A DNA stretch of 64,000 nucleotides from Candidatus Magnetomicrobium cryptolimnococcus (GCA_018606805.1 JAGYWI010000001.1:297267-361266); one strand, 5' to 3'; positions 1-8,718 are shown, numbered from the stretch's first letter. Notes: generated by a model from the letters alone, not told the origin. Translations and numbers: made by a program.

Positions 1-168
1 AGGATGTTTTTTAATACAAAGCTTAAGCGCCTTAACAGCTTCATCAGCCCTCTCTATTTCCATGTACTCATTTGCAAGCGATATAAACAGCTCCGGCTCT
101 GATTTTTTTAAAAGCTGCTTTTTAATATTCCTGATCTTTTTAATACTTTTAACATTTTTATTTGCCAT
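1..168 (-). CDS. TPR-like protein, N-terminal fragment (runs off the left edge)
   Basis: An open frame starts at an ATG at 168 and continues without a stop to base 1, giving 56 residues. It begins with a lysine-rich stretch (MANKNVKSIKKIRNIKKQ). A helix pair containing SLANEYMEIERADEAVKAL follows and has the spacing of a tetratricopeptide repeat. The start lies 11 bases downstream of the coaBC stop, so it is probably the last visible gene of that operon. TPR proteins are scaffolds, and no specific partner can be named from this fragment. The lack of a signal peptide suggests a cytoplasmic protein. Confidence 0.6.
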   Translation of the reverse strand, partial: MANKNVKSIKKIRNIKKQLLKKSEPELFISLANEYMEIERADEAVKALKLCIKKHP

Positions 169-179
169 ATTATTTTCTC

Positions 180-1385
180 TTAATTATTCATAAAGCCTTC
201 TGTTTGCAAAACTTTATTGTAAATCTCGTAAGCCACATCCTCCTTAGACAACCTTGGCAAAGCGTACTCATAGTTGTTAGTTATTATTGTAACCACATTC
301 GTATCCGTTTCAAACCCAGCCCCTTCAACAGTAAGGTCATTAAATACAATCATATCAAGCCCCTTACGTACAAGCTTCTCCTTAGCCCTATTAATATTAT
401 TGCCAGATTCCAAAGAAAACCCCACTTTAAATATATTTAAATGCCCCAAAACCTTTGACACATTTGCAACAATATCATTGGTTTTTTGTAAATGCAACTC
501 TAAGGTATCCAAACGCTTAATTTTCCCAGACACACTTTCTACCGGCGCATAATCGCCAACAGCCGCTGCCATAACCAAGATATTAGCTCCCCGCACTTTA
601 TCATAAACGGCACTTTCCATATCCCTTGCCCGTTCGACCGATACAACATCCATAAATGACGGCAATTTCTGATTAGTTGGACCACTTATAAGCGTAACCT
701 GAGCCCCTCGACTATAGGCGGCCATAGCAAGAGCCATACCCATTTTACCTGATGACCTGTTTGTTATAAACCGTACATCGTCAATATACTCTCTCGTAGG
801 CCCTGAGGTAACAACCACCCGAAGCCCCTTCATATCCTGCGTTATTGCTGCACGTTTAACCTGCGCTACTATTACATCAAGCTCGGCCATTCGCCCAACC
901 CCTTCCTCCCCACAGGCAAGATGACCACTTTCACTTTCAATGAAAACAATCCCCTTTGCCTTTAGGTAGTCCACCTTATCTTTAAATATAGGATTTGTAT
1001 ACATACGCCAGTTCATAGCAGGTGCTATCAGCACTGGTACATCGCAAGACATAAAAACAGTTGTCAGAAGGTTATCAGCAATACCCCCTGCAAACTTACT
1101 TATTGTGTTTAACGTAGACGGGGCAACCAAAAGACAAGAGGCCTCCTTTACAACATTAATATGCGCCATCGGCGTTTCAAACATATCACCCAATACCTGA
1201 TTTTCTGAAACCACCTCTAACGTCATAGGCGTTACAAAATTCTTAGCCCCATCCGTTACAATAACCTGCACATCCATCCCCGCACACTTTAAATCCCTAA
1301 CAAGCTGTGGCGTCTTATATGCAGCTATACTTGCCGTAACACCCATTAAAACTGTTGTTTTATCTTTAGTATCAGGCACATTCAT
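180..1385 (-). CDS. coaBC: CoaBC: phosphopantothenoylcysteine synthetase/decarboxylase
   Basis: This bifunctional enzyme of coenzyme A synthesis ligates cysteine to 4'-phosphopantothenate (CoaB) and decarboxylates the product to 4'-phosphopantetheine (CoaC). The N-terminal flavoprotein half shows GVTASIAAYK, the substrate motif APAMNWRMY (PxMNxxM), and HLACGEEGVGRMAE with the catalytic cysteine. The C-terminal CTP-using half begins near residue 190 with VTSGPTREYIDDVRFITN and RSSGKMG. At 401 residues it has the usual length for the fused enzyme. It sits 6 bp after rpoZ in the gmk-rpoZ-coaBC arrangement common to many bacteria. Confidence 0.95.
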   Translation of the reverse strand: MNVPDTKDKTTVLMGVTASIAAYKTPQLVRDLKCAGMDVQVIVTDGAKNFVTPMTLEVVSENQVLGDMFETPMAHINVVKEASCLLVAPSTLNTISKFAGGIADNLLTTVFMSCDVPVLIAPAMNWRMYTNPIFKDKVDYLKAKGIVFIESESGHLACGEEGVGRMAELDVIVAQVKRAAITQDMKGLRVVVTSGPTREYIDDVRFITNRSSGKMGMALAMAAYSRGAQVTLISGPTNQKLPSFMDVVSVERARDMESAVYDKVRGANILVMAAAVGDYAPVESVSGKIKRLDTLELHLQKTNDIVANVSKVLGHLNIFKVGFSLESGNNINRAKEKLVRKGLDMIVFNDLTVEGAGFETDTNVVTIITNNYEYALPRLSKEDVAYEIYNKVLQTEGFMNN

Positions 1386-1391
1386 ATAATG

Positions 1392-1934
1392 CTATTCATA
1401 ATCATCCGAGGCTATATCATCCCCGTCCCCGTAACTACCATCCATCTCATCCCCACCATCGTATTCACCAGCGGGTGTTTCATCACCAGTATAATCATCT
1501 ACCCGTTCAATTTCATCAACCAGATCGCCTGCGCCTTCATCATCTTTAGAAGAAGCAACACCCGAAAATAACTTTTCAATGGACGGAATACCCGGCTCAA
1601 CCTTCTCATCAAGATAAAACTTAAGGTCTCTTTCAAGCTCAGTAAGGTCCTCATGCTCTGATTCCCGTTTCTTTTCCTCCAGAAATTTCTTATAATCAAG
1701 TTTTTTAGCCTCTTCTTTTGCCTGCTTAGCCTCTTCTCCGGTTATAAAATCCAGCTTATAATTAACAGCTTCGTATAGTGCAATAGAAGTTACCTTTTTA
1801 GCCTTAGTAGACATCTTTGGCTGTGCCGATTGTGCTAGTTCCTTTGCCCTTTGCGCTATTATATTAACAAGCCGAAAACGGCCATCAATCTTTTCTTTAT
1901 CAAATTCAATAGGTAATGAAATGATATCCATCAT
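1392..1934 (-). CDS. rpoZ: RNA polymerase omega subunit with long acidic tail
   Basis: Omega helps assemble and stabilise the beta' subunit of RNA polymerase. The first 65 or so residues match the family: RFRLVNIIAQRAKELA, followed by a basic linker and VTSIALYEAVNYKL. Position between gmk and coaBC supports the call. At 180 residues it is about twice the usual omega length. Residues 75-180 add a charged helical region and then a strongly acidic Asp/Glu/Gly tail (for example DEMDGSYGDGDDIASDDYE). The tail is directly visible in sequence; its role is unknown. Confidence 0.85.
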   Translation of the reverse strand: MMDIISLPIEFDKEKIDGRFRLVNIIAQRAKELAQSAQPKMSTKAKKVTSIALYEAVNYKLDFITGEEAKQAKEEAKKLDYKKFLEEKKRESEHEDLTELERDLKFYLDEKVEPGIPSIEKLFSGVASSKDDEGAGDLVDEIERVDDYTGDETPAGEYDGGDEMDGSYGDGDDIASDDYE

Positions 1935-2006
1935 ACCCCCTTAGTTTGTTACAAACTATATCTATGTTTAATAACTTAATCTTTCCAATATTAATGACCT
2001 TAAACA

Positions 2007-2639
2007 CTACGTTTGTTTACCCAAAAAAGTATTTTCCAACCACGTCATGTTTAAGCCACTAGTTAGCAACCTTCTTGCTATTATTATTGATTCAATATCC
2101 TTAAAGGCGGTTTCAAAGTCATCGTTAATGACCACATAATCATAAAAATGAAAATCCTTCATTTCATCAATAGCCCTAGCAAGCCTCTTTTCAACAACAT
2201 CAGGTGCATCCGTACTCCGTTTAACAAGCCTCCGTCGCAGTTCATCCAGAGACGGGGGAAATATAAAGATATACACCCCATCCAGTTTCTGCTGCCTAAA
2301 CTGTTTAGCCCCCTGCGTATCTATATCAAGTAAGACATCAGCCCCAGATGCCAAAATATCTTCTACTCGTTTCTTAGCCGTACCGTAATAGTTACCATGC
2401 ACCTGTGCCCACTCTAAAAACTCCCCCCCTTTAAGCATATGTTTGAAAATCTCAGGCGTAATAAAGGTATAGTCCACATCCTGTGCCTCACCAGCCCTCA
2501 TTTGGCGTGTGGTATAGGATACCGATTCCCGTATGCCCGGCAGTGTATCCAGTATGCGTCCAGCAAGCGATGTCTTGCCTGTACCTGACGGGGCGGAAAT
2601 TATAAACAAACAGCCTTTGCTTATTCTACGTCTCTTCAT
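2007..2639 (-). CDS. gmk: Guanylate kinase
   Basis: The enzyme phosphorylates GMP to GDP with ATP in purine nucleotide and (p)ppGpp metabolism. A P-loop is visible ([11 protein letters not shown]), followed by the GMP-binding region ([20 protein letters not shown]) and a lid region. The frame extends upstream to a TTG at 2669. I prefer the ATG at 2639 because GGGG lies just upstream and [12 protein letters not shown] matches the family N-terminus. With that start it overlaps the DUF370 gene by 14 bp, which implies translational coupling. The order yicC-DUF370-gmk-rpoZ is classical. Confidence 0.93.
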   Translation of the reverse strand: MKRRRISKGCLFIISAPSGTGKTSLAGRILDTLPGIRESVSYTTRQMRAGEAQDVDYTFITPEIFKHMLKGGEFLEWAQVHGNYYGTAKKRVEDILASGADVLLDIDTQGAKQFRQQKLDGVYIFIFPPSLDELRRRLVKRSTDAPDVVEKRLARAIDEMKDFHFYDYVVINDDFETAFKDIESIIIARRLLTSGLNMTWLENTFLGKQT

Positions 2640-2916
2640 CTTTCCCCGATTTCCCATTTTTATCTGCAAAACGTTGTGTTAACGTCTCCGTTTGTAGTGC
2701 CGACAGAATTATATGATCACTATCAGTCACAATAATAGAACGCGTTCGCCTACCTTCGGTGGCATCTATAAGTTTCCCCATCTTCTTTGCCTCTTCTCTC
2801 AAACGCTTCATAGGCGCCGATGCAGATGTCAATATAGTAACTACCCTATTTACAGCTATAACATTACCAAACCCTATATTCACTAAAACAGGTAGCGCCT
2901 TATCCTTTTTAATCAA
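2626..2916 (-). CDS. DUF370/RemA-like regulatory protein
   Basis: The core [19 protein letters not shown]...SAPMKRL plus [21 protein letters not shown] is characteristic of the DUF370 (YlzA/RemA) family. In Bacillus RemA is a DNA-binding activator of matrix genes; in other phyla the role is unknown. The family is almost always encoded between yicC and gmk, as here. The start is a TTG at 2916 with AAGGAG about 10 bases upstream. The 3' end overlaps the gmk start. At 96 residues it is normal length plus a short charged tail. Confidence 0.88.
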   Translation of the reverse strand: MIKKDKALPVLVNIGFGNVIAVNRVVTILTSASAPMKRLREEAKKMGKLIDATEGRRTRSIIVTDSDHIILSALQTETLTQRFADKNGKSGKDEET

Positions 2917-2973
2917 CCGTAAGCTCTCCTTTTAGTTTTTGTTTTACAGCCCATTCTAAATAATGCGATAAGC

Positions 2974-3822
2974 TTACTGTATATTTTGTACTTGTTCCCT
3001 TAACTGCTCAATCTTATTCTTAAGTTCAACCGTAAGGGCTACAATATCATATTCTTGAGACTTAGCCGCTATCGTGTTAGTTTCCCTGTAAAGTTCCTGT
3101 ACAATAAAGTCTAATTTTTTACCTACTATTGCATTATTAAAAAGGCTGCCGGCAAACTGTTTCACGTGGCTTTTAAGCCTATCAATCTCCTCTCTTATAT
3201 CCGTCTTTTCAGCAAGATATGCAGCCTCTTGCAAAAGCCGCTCCCTATCGTTAACAATCTGACCTATCAGCTCGTTTAACCGCTTTTCAATCCGCACTAT
3301 AGCCCTATCACAAAACCCCTTGCTTTTTTCCTCTATTTTATTAGTAATCCGCTCTATATCATTAATACCAATATTTATCTCATTTAAAATGCTCTGAGCC
3401 TCTGCCACTCTCATACTACAAAGCTCATCCAAAGCACTATTTAAAAGCTCTAAAAGAAGCCCTTCTTCTACTTCCTCTGGCTCAGACATAAAAGCATCCT
3501 TAAAAGACAGAACCGTGCTTACGTCCATTGTACCTTCTAAGTTATAGTCATATTTTAGTTTTTTCATTGTATCTATAAGGTTTGCAACATAATTATTGTT
3601 AAGCAAAACCTTACCGGCATGTTCCGGTAAAAATGAAATATACACATCCACATTACCACGGCGTATAACGCCTTTTATAGCATTTCTCAACACTATATCA
3701 TACTTAATTAACGTTGCAGGCATTTTCATATTTATATTTAAATAACGATGGTTAACCGAACGAATCTCAATACGTATCCCATCCTTTTCTTTACATCCAT
3801 AACCAGTCATACTTTGTAACAT
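2974..3822 (-). CDS. YicC family protein (endoribonuclease/RNase adaptor)
   Basis: The N-terminal YicC-N motif SMTGYG and the SVNHRYLNI segment are diagnostic. The C-terminus carries the DUF1732 helical region with KLDFIVQELYRETNTIAAKSQ. In E. coli, YicC has been linked to RNA turnover; the physiological role in this organism is not known. At 282 residues the length is typical. It is the first gene of the yicC-DUF370-gmk-rpoZ-coaBC run and lies 43 bp downstream of hisS. Confidence 0.9.
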   Translation of the reverse strand: MLQSMTGYGCKEKDGIRIEIRSVNHRYLNINMKMPATLIKYDIVLRNAIKGVIRRGNVDVYISFLPEHAGKVLLNNNYVANLIDTMKKLKYDYNLEGTMDVSTVLSFKDAFMSEPEEVEEGLLLELLNSALDELCSMRVAEAQSILNEINIGINDIERITNKIEEKSKGFCDRAIVRIEKRLNELIGQIVNDRERLLQEAAYLAEKTDIREEIDRLKSHVKQFAGSLFNNAIVGKKLDFIVQELYRETNTIAAKSQEYDIVALTVELKNKIEQLREQVQNIQ

Positions 3823-3865
3823 AAAATATTGCGACCTCTCAATTTATAATAATCGAAATCAGTTC

Positions 3866-5164
3866 TTAGGAAAAGTTTATCTTTTGTTTATTATAAGCCG
3901 CCTGCTTTCCCTTAATGCACCCCAAAACTCCCTCTAAAGGAACCTCTTCTTGTGTGTGATTAACAAGGTCTTTAAAAATAACAGCATTTTTATTGATTTC
4001 CTCTTCCCCTATAATTATAACAAAGCGAGCTGCCATTTTATCAGCCCTTTTCAACTGGTTTTTAAGCGTATGTAAAGCATTACCAATTTCCGTATAAACC
4101 CCTGCCTGACGATACCTTGTGGATAACTTAAAAGCCATCCGCTGGGCCTCTTTGCCTAAAACAGCAAAAAAGATTAACGGTGCACACACATAAACATCCA
4201 ACCTCTGTCTTAATAGCTCAGCAAGCCTCTCCACTCCAATTGCAAAACCAACAGCTGGTGTCTTTGGCCCACCAAAATCAGCAACAAGGTTATCATACCG
4301 CCCACCAGCAGCCACCGCCTTTTGAGCGCCAAGGTGCTCTGTCGTAAACTCAAATGCTGTTTTTGTATAATAATCAAGCCCCCTTACTATTTCAGGGTTT
4401 TCCACGTATTTTATATCTATTTCATTTAAAAAGCCCTTAAATGCTTCATCATGTTCTCGACATTCATCGCATACATACTCCGTAATAAGCGGAGCACCCT
4501 TTCTTAGCTCTATACATGTAGGCACTTTACAATCCAACACCCTTAGAGGGTTTTTAACTAATCGCACTTTACAATCATCACAAAGCATATTTGTTTTAGA
4601 GGCCTCAGAAGTAAAAAACCCAACTAAGGCATCTCTATATAATGGCCGACACAATCTACAACCCGTCGTGTTAACCTCAACCGTAACATCCGGTAGATGC
4701 AGTGCCTTAAAAATAGTATCTATCATGGAGATAATCTCAGCATCTGCCACAGGGGCAGCATTACCTAAAAACTCAGCCCCTATTTGATAAAACTGGCGAA
4801 AACGGCCCTTTTGCGGTCTTTCATAACGAAACATAGGTCCAATGTAATAGTACTTCCATGGCTGCGGCGTGTTATTAAGACCATGCTCTATATATGAACG
4901 CACTAAAGAAGCAGTCCCCTCCGGCCTCAGAGATATAGAACGCCCTGCCCTATCATTGAAAGTATACATCTCCTTCGACACTATATCAGAGGTTTCACCA
5001 ATACCCCTAATAAATAGCTCAGTTGACTCTATTATCGGAATGCGCAATTCCGTATAACCAAAGTTTTGCAAGACAGCCCTAGTGATTTCTTCAATCTTAT
5101 TCCAAAGAAGAATCTCAGGCTGTAAAATGTCCAAAACCCCTTTAAGCGTGCTATAAGCTTTCAA
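3866..5164 (-). CDS. hisS: Histidyl-tRNA synthetase
   Basis: A class II aminoacyl-tRNA synthetase charging tRNA-His. Motif 2 (FRYERPQKGRFRQFYQIGAEFLG), the histidine A motif RGLDYYTKTAFEF, and motif 3 (GFAIGVERLAELL) are visible, followed by an anticodon-binding domain. The frame opens with a TTG at 5215, but family similarity begins at YSTLKGVLDIL. I therefore place the start at the TTG at 5164, inside the last codons of divIVA. The longer form would add 17 lysine-rich residues. The Zn-ribbon-like CRLC...CDDC...CDEC insert at about residues 200-260 is unusual for bacterial HisRS and may bind metal. Confidence 0.93.
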   Translation of the reverse strand: MKAYSTLKGVLDILQPEILLWNKIEEITRAVLQNFGYTELRIPIIESTELFIRGIGETSDIVSKEMYTFNDRAGRSISLRPEGTASLVRSYIEHGLNNTPQPWKYYYIGPMFRYERPQKGRFRQFYQIGAEFLGNAAPVADAEIISMIDTIFKALHLPDVTVEVNTTGCRLCRPLYRDALVGFFTSEASKTNMLCDDCKVRLVKNPLRVLDCKVPTCIELRKGAPLITEYVCDECREHDEAFKGFLNEIDIKYVENPEIVRGLDYYTKTAFEFTTEHLGAQKAVAAGGRYDNLVADFGGPKTPAVGFAIGVERLAELLRQRLDVYVCAPLIFFAVLGKEAQRMAFKLSTRYRQAGVYTEIGNALHTLKNQLKRADKMAARFVIIIGEEEINKNAVIFKDLVNHTQEEVPLEGVLGCIKGKQAAYNKQKINFS

Positions 5165-5651
5165 CTCTCGACTCTTTTTCGTATCTATCTGTTTCCCCTT
5201 CCCTTTCCGAATCAAACTCTATAGCGCGGATAACACTTTCAATAAGCCGCTTAACTTCCTCTTTATAGTGCCTGCGTATTCCCTTGAGGTCTACAATGTC
5301 TTCATGAATCTTAACAATTTTCTCCTGCGCCTGCTTAACGATGTTTTCAGCATTAAGCTCTGCTTCTCTCGTAATAAGCTCTGCTTCCTTGCGAGCATTA
5401 TTCTTATACGCATCAATCATCTGCTGGGCAGTAATAAGAGTGTCCTTCAAGGTTGACTCTATCGTCTTGTGCTCCTTCAACTGCTGCTCTATTATACTTA
5501 TTTGTTCTTTAAGAGAGGTGTTTTCCCGTAATAGCTCCTCCATTTCCTCCCTGAGTATCTCTAAAAACGCATACACCTCCTCCATATCAAACCCTCTGAA
5601 CTTGATCGGGAATTGCTTTTGTTGGATGTCAAGAGGAGTTATCCTCATCAT
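5151..5651 (-). CDS. DivIVA domain protein
   Basis: The N-terminus (RITPLDIQQKQFPIKFRGFDMEEVYAFLEIL) is a DivIVA membrane-targeting motif. A continuous coiled coil follows to about residue 140. DivIVA proteins recognise negatively curved membrane at poles and septa and recruit division or growth partners. At 166 residues it is a compact member. It overlaps hisS and lies 131 bp downstream of yggT. The proC-yggT-divIVA order is common in bacteria and supports a role in division or envelope growth. Confidence 0.87.
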   Translation of the reverse strand: MMRITPLDIQQKQFPIKFRGFDMEEVYAFLEILREEMEELLRENTSLKEQISIIEQQLKEHKTIESTLKDTLITAQQMIDAYKNNARKEAELITREAELNAENIVKQAQEKIVKIHEDIVDLKGIRRHYKEEVKRLIESVIRAIEFDSEREGETDRYEKESRVESL

Positions 5652-5782
5652 TTCCTCCTTAATCTAATACTCTATCCATGCTATAATACTGCCCGATGGC
5701 CTTTATATCTCTTTAGGGTAATAATTATATCATTAATTATGAGAAAAGTCACTATAATTAGTTGTTTCTATTAAAAAACGAA

Positions 5783-6079
5783 TTATAAACTTCTTCCAAG
5801 CTGTATAAGTGAAGTTATCAGAAATGACCTTAAAAACATTATCGCAAGAATAACCACCAATGGCGATATGTCTATACCACCAAGGACTCCAATTTTATTC
5901 CTTATAGGTCTAAACACTGGCTCCGTAAGCCCATATAAAACCCTCACTATTGGGTTAAACGGGTCAGGCCGTACCCACGTCAAAAGCGCTGCTATGATTA
6001 TCACCCAAGTATACGCACTAAGCACTATATCAAGTACCTGCGCTACTGCTATAAGAAAGTTTCCTAAAAAATACATCAA
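5783..6079 (-). CDS. YggT family integral membrane protein
   Basis: At 98 residues it has two hydrophobic segments (about residues 5-32 and 65-92). Between them is the family signature RPDPFNPIVRVLYGLTEPVFRPIR. YggT/Ycf19 proteins are inner-membrane proteins linked to osmotic stress or cell-division complexes, with no known catalytic activity. It is encoded 15 bp downstream of proC, the usual neighbour. Confidence 0.9.
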   Translation of the reverse strand: MMYFLGNFLIAVAQVLDIVLSAYTWVIIIAALLTWVRPDPFNPIVRVLYGLTEPVFRPIRNKIGVLGGIDISPLVVILAIMFLRSFLITSLIQLGRSL

Positions 6080-6094
6080 TTATCCTCCTGTGAA

Positions 6095-6889
6095 TTATTT
6101 CTGTATGGAAAGCTCTTGACTGCGCCTTGCCGCTTCTAAAATAGTCTCCCCAATTATATCTGCTACCGCATTATTATCAAGCACCCCAAGACCAGCCTCT
6201 GTGGTACCACCGGGTGAAGCAACCATTTTTATCAACGCCTGCGCATCACTGACAAAACCGCTATCTAATAATTTAGCCGTACCCATTAAGGTTTGTAACA
6301 CAAGCACTTTAGCCGTGCCTTCATCCATACCTTCTTTTATAGCCAGCTCAACCATCGCCTTTACAACATAAGCAATAAAGGCAGGACCACTTCCCGATAG
6401 CGCCGTAACCATATCCATACTCTTTTCATCCATAAAAAGCACCTTGCCTATTGAGGAAAATATGTTTTGAACCCCTTCCATATCCCCATCAAAGTCCTCC
6501 AAAACACTTATAACAGACATCCCTTCAAGCACCAACGCTGGCGTATTTGGCATAACCCTTACAATTTTTTTTATGCCAAGCCTACCTTTTAAAAACTCCA
6601 ACTTTATACCAGCAGCTATAGAAACAACCGTTTTATTTGATAAATCAACCGTCATAAGCTCATCAAGAACTGCTGGTATTACCTGCGGCTTAACAGCCAA
6701 CACTACGATTTTTACCATAGATACAAGCTCAACATTACTGTCTATCAGCTTAATAGACGGATACTTTTTAATTAAATACTCCCGCCTACTTACCTGTGGC
6801 TCATATACACATATATTATCCATACCACCAGCCAAAAGCCCCTTTATTAAGGCTTCAGCCATATTCCCACCGCCAATAAAGCCAATCAT
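6095..6889 (-). CDS. proC: Pyrroline-5-carboxylate reductase
   Basis: It reduces pyrroline-5-carboxylate to proline with NAD(P)H, the final step of proline synthesis. The N-terminal dinucleotide fold starts with IGFIGGGNMAEALIKGLL. The family signature near the C-terminus reads DSGFVSDAQALIKMVASPGGTTEAGL. RVMPNTPALV and TALSGSGPAFIAYV are also conserved motifs. At 264 residues the length is normal. It lies upstream of yggT and divIVA. Confidence 0.95.
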   Translation of the reverse strand: MIGFIGGGNMAEALIKGLLAGGMDNICVYEPQVSRREYLIKKYPSIKLIDSNVELVSMVKIVVLAVKPQVIPAVLDELMTVDLSNKTVVSIAAGIKLEFLKGRLGIKKIVRVMPNTPALVLEGMSVISVLEDFDGDMEGVQNIFSSIGKVLFMDEKSMDMVTALSGSGPAFIAYVVKAMVELAIKEGMDEGTAKVLVLQTLMGTAKLLDSGFVSDAQALIKMVASPGGTTEAGLGVLDNNAVADIIGETILEAARRSQELSIQK

Positions 6890-6916
6890 AAACAGTCCTC
6901 CAAAAACCCAACAAAT

Positions 6917-7330
6917 CTATTTTGAATGAATTTGCTTAATTAACTCAAAAGCAATATTTAACCTCATAGTTACCTCATGCGCCTTCTCTTGAAGTTCCTC
7001 ACTTAGATGATTTACCTTATCTGGATGGTTTAAGGTAAGCTTACGCTTATACACCTTCTTGATTTCCTCAAATGGTGTCTGACTATCTACACCAAGATAA
7101 CGATAAGCCTCAGCAAGCGTCATTTTTACATCTTTATCATAAGACGCCTTCTCTTCTTCTTTTCCATAATGCCCTTTCTTCATCTTCAAACCCGGAGACT
7201 TAAAAAAATAATAATACGCTAATGCCCCTAAAGCTAATAAATCATCTAAAAACCCCGGATGAAGGTCTGTCGGCTTTATTATGTATAAAATTAATAATGC
7301 AACTATAATGTAATATTTGATGTTTTGCAC
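6917..7330 (-). CDS. Membrane-anchored J-domain protein
   Basis: A hydrophobic N-terminus (residues 1-45, likely one or two membrane segments) is followed by a basic linker and a C-terminal J domain. YRYLGVDSQTPFEEIKKVYKRKL leads into NHPDK with the essential HPD tripeptide. J domains stimulate DnaK ATP hydrolysis, so this is probably a membrane-localised DnaK co-chaperone. There is no Gly/Phe or zinc domain, so it is not canonical DnaJ. At 137 residues it resembles DjlA-like or type III J proteins. It lies 27 bp upstream of proC on the same strand. Confidence 0.8.
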   Translation of the reverse strand: MQNIKYYIIVALLILYIIKPTDLHPGFLDDLLALGALAYYYFFKSPGLKMKKGHYGKEEEKASYDKDVKMTLAEAYRYLGVDSQTPFEEIKKVYKRKLTLNHPDKVNHLSEELQEKAHEVTMRLNIAFELIKQIHSK

Positions 7331-7383
7331 TTGTAATATTTTACCATAAAAGATAATAAGATGAAGATAAAATATAAAATATA

Positions 7384-7408
7384 AAAGATAGAAGATAGAA
7401 GATAGAAG
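7384..7408. repeat. Short tandem repeat (period 7, GATAGAA)
   Basis: Three consecutive GATAGAA-like units sit in the gap between the J-domain gene and ilvE, next to a dispersed hairpin repeat. It looks like a simple slippage microsatellite. No function is implied. Confidence 0.6.
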
Positions 7409-7465
7409 AAAAGGGGGAAAACCATTTTAGGCAAAAGGGATGCGGCAGCACACCAGGGTGTACTA
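7408..7465 (+). repeat. Dispersed hairpin repeat, family 2, copy 1
   Basis: AAGGGGGAAAACC followed by CCATTTTAGGCAAAAGGG matches the family core (CCCTTTTAGRCAAAAGGG), with one change in the left stem arm. A module including GCGGCAGCACAC follows, whose complement recurs in the repeat at 23405-23420. The element is noncoding; the 94-codon frame on the minus strand across it has no recognisable protein features. Confidence 0.65.
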
Positions 7466-7499
7466 CCTCTGTGCAACACAATATCCACTCTGTAACTAA

Positions 7500-7571
7500 A
7501 CATAGGGCAGACGCATAGGTCTGCCCCTACATATCCATTTGTAGGGGCGAACCCAGGGGTAAGCCCTTGTT
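7500..7571 (+). repeat. Dispersed repeat, family 3 (GTAGGGGC type), copy 1
   Basis: It contains ATAGGGCAGACGCATAGG, GTCTGCCCCTACA, then ATCCATTTGTAGGGGCGAA. The reverse complement of this arrangement recurs almost exactly at 60318-60383, and a part recurs at 63770-63800. GGGCAGAC...GTCTGCCC forms a perfect 8-bp stem. It is probably a small palindromic intergenic repeat. Confidence 0.7.
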
Positions 7572-7608
7572 TTACTTGTAATAACATGATTATTTGTCAA
7601 CCGTAGAG

Positions 7609-7630
7609 CCTCTGTGTGGCTCCAAAATAG
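7609..7630 (+). repeat. Short dispersed module shared with 32108-32130
   Basis: CCTCTGTGTGGCTCCAAAAT here matches CCTCTGCGCTAGCTCCAAAA downstream of mnmA, with a GTCAA just upstream in both. It is another small module of the intergenic repeat mosaic, about 60 bases upstream of the ilvE promoter. Confidence 0.45.
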
Positions 7631-7669
7631 CGATAGGAAAAAAGTGTCATTCTGCTTCTAATAAATATC

Positions 7670-7699
7670 TTGACAGAAGGCGATTATTGTTGGTATAAA
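7670..7699 (+). promoter_or_regulatory. Candidate sigma-70 promoter of ilvE
   Basis: A perfect TTGACA at 7670-7675 is followed after 18 bases by TATAAA at 7694-7699. The expected transcription start (about 7706) falls at the ilvE start codon, so the transcript would be leaderless or nearly so. No Shine-Dalgarno sequence precedes the ATG. Confidence 0.55.
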
Positions 7700-7706
7700 A
7701 TAAGGC

Positions 7707-8633
7707 ATGATGAATAAAACGGAAAAGATATGGATGGATGGCAGTTTAGTAAATTGGGATGAGGCTAAAGTACATGTGTTAACCCATACCTTACACTATG
7801 GAATGGGGGTATTTGAAGGTATTAGATGTTATAAGGCTGAAAATGGGTCTGCTATTTTCAGGTTAAAAGAACATGTAAAACGCCTTTTCGATTCGGCTCA
7901 TATTATGCAGATGGTTATTCCTTACACAAAAGAAGAAATAGAGCAAGCAATAGTTGAGACGGTTCGTGCTAATCAATTAGCTAATCAATTAGATGAATGT
8001 TATATAAGACCACTTGCTTATATTGGCTATGGTGAGATGGGGCTTTATATAAAAAATAGACCAATAAATGTCTCTATAGCTGTATGGCCATGGGGTGTTT
8101 ATTTAGGCGAAAACGCAATAACAGATGGGATTAGGGTAAAGACCTCATCTTATATAAGGAACCATGTGAACTCCAATATGTCAAGGGGTAAGATTTGTGG
8201 TTATTATATAACATCGCAACTGGCTAAGAAAGAAGCTGTGGATTCTGGCTTTGATGAGGCGATTCTTCTTGATACAGAGGGTTATGTCTCTGAAGGGTCG
8301 GGAGAAAATATCTTTATTATCAGAAATGGCGTTTTAAAAACAACGCCTCTTACCTCGATACTTGAAGGTATTACGAGAGATAGCATTATTACAATAGCCC
8401 ACGATGAGGGAATACCGGTTATGGAAGAGAAGTTTACAAGAGATGAACTATATATTAGTGATGAGGCATTCTTTACTGGAACAGCAGCTGAACTAACACC
8501 TATCAGGGAAGCTGATTATCGCCAAATAGGCTCTGGTAAACGTGGCAAGCTTACGGAGAAGATTCAATCAATATTTTTCAATACGGTATACGGAAAGGTA
8601 GACTATTATAAGCACTGGCTTACTTATGTTTAG
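7707..8633 (+). CDS. ilvE: Branched-chain amino acid aminotransferase
   Basis: A PLP-dependent class IV aminotransferase for the last step of valine, leucine and isoleucine synthesis. Visible motifs are HYGMGVFEGIRCY, the region with the PLP lysine (SNMSRGKICGYYITSQLAKKEA), EGYVSEGSGENIF, TPLTSILEGITRDSI, and EAFFTGTAAELTPI. At 308 residues it has standard length. The gene begins with two consecutive ATG codons. It is an isolated plus-strand gene between minus-strand operons, with its own promoter and a downstream stem-loop. Confidence 0.95.
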   Translation: MMNKTEKIWMDGSLVNWDEAKVHVLTHTLHYGMGVFEGIRCYKAENGSAIFRLKEHVKRLFDSAHIMQMVIPYTKEEIEQAIVETVRANQLANQLDECYIRPLAYIGYGEMGLYIKNRPINVSIAVWPWGVYLGENAITDGIRVKTSSYIRNHVNSNMSRGKICGYYITSQLAKKEAVDSGFDEAILLDTEGYVSEGSGENIFIIRNGVLKTTPLTSILEGITRDSIITIAHDEGIPVMEEKFTRDELYISDEAFFTGTAAELTPIREADYRQIGSGKRGKLTEKIQSIFFNTVYGKVDYYKHWLTYV

Positions 8634-8651
8634 AGTTATACATTATGGATT

Positions 8652-8684
8652 AAGGGCTGAGGTGTTTTAACTGCTACAGCCCTT
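8652..8684. terminator. Stem-loop downstream of ilvE
   Basis: AAGGGCTG at 8652-8659 is complementary to CAGCCCTT at 8677-8684, an 8-bp perfect stem with a 17-base loop. It sits between the convergent ends of ilvE and the flavin reductase gene. The following bases are AT-rich but lack a clean T run, so termination is likely rather than certain. Confidence 0.45.
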
Positions 8685-8718
8685 ATAATGATACAAAAAC
8701 TCAATGTGATTATTCAGT

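Noticed and set aside
7303..7587. 94-codon minus-strand frame upstream of the J-domain gene
   Set aside because: It is built from dispersed intergenic repeats (families 2 and 3), has low-complexity Cys/Pro composition and no domain; it overlaps the J-domain start.
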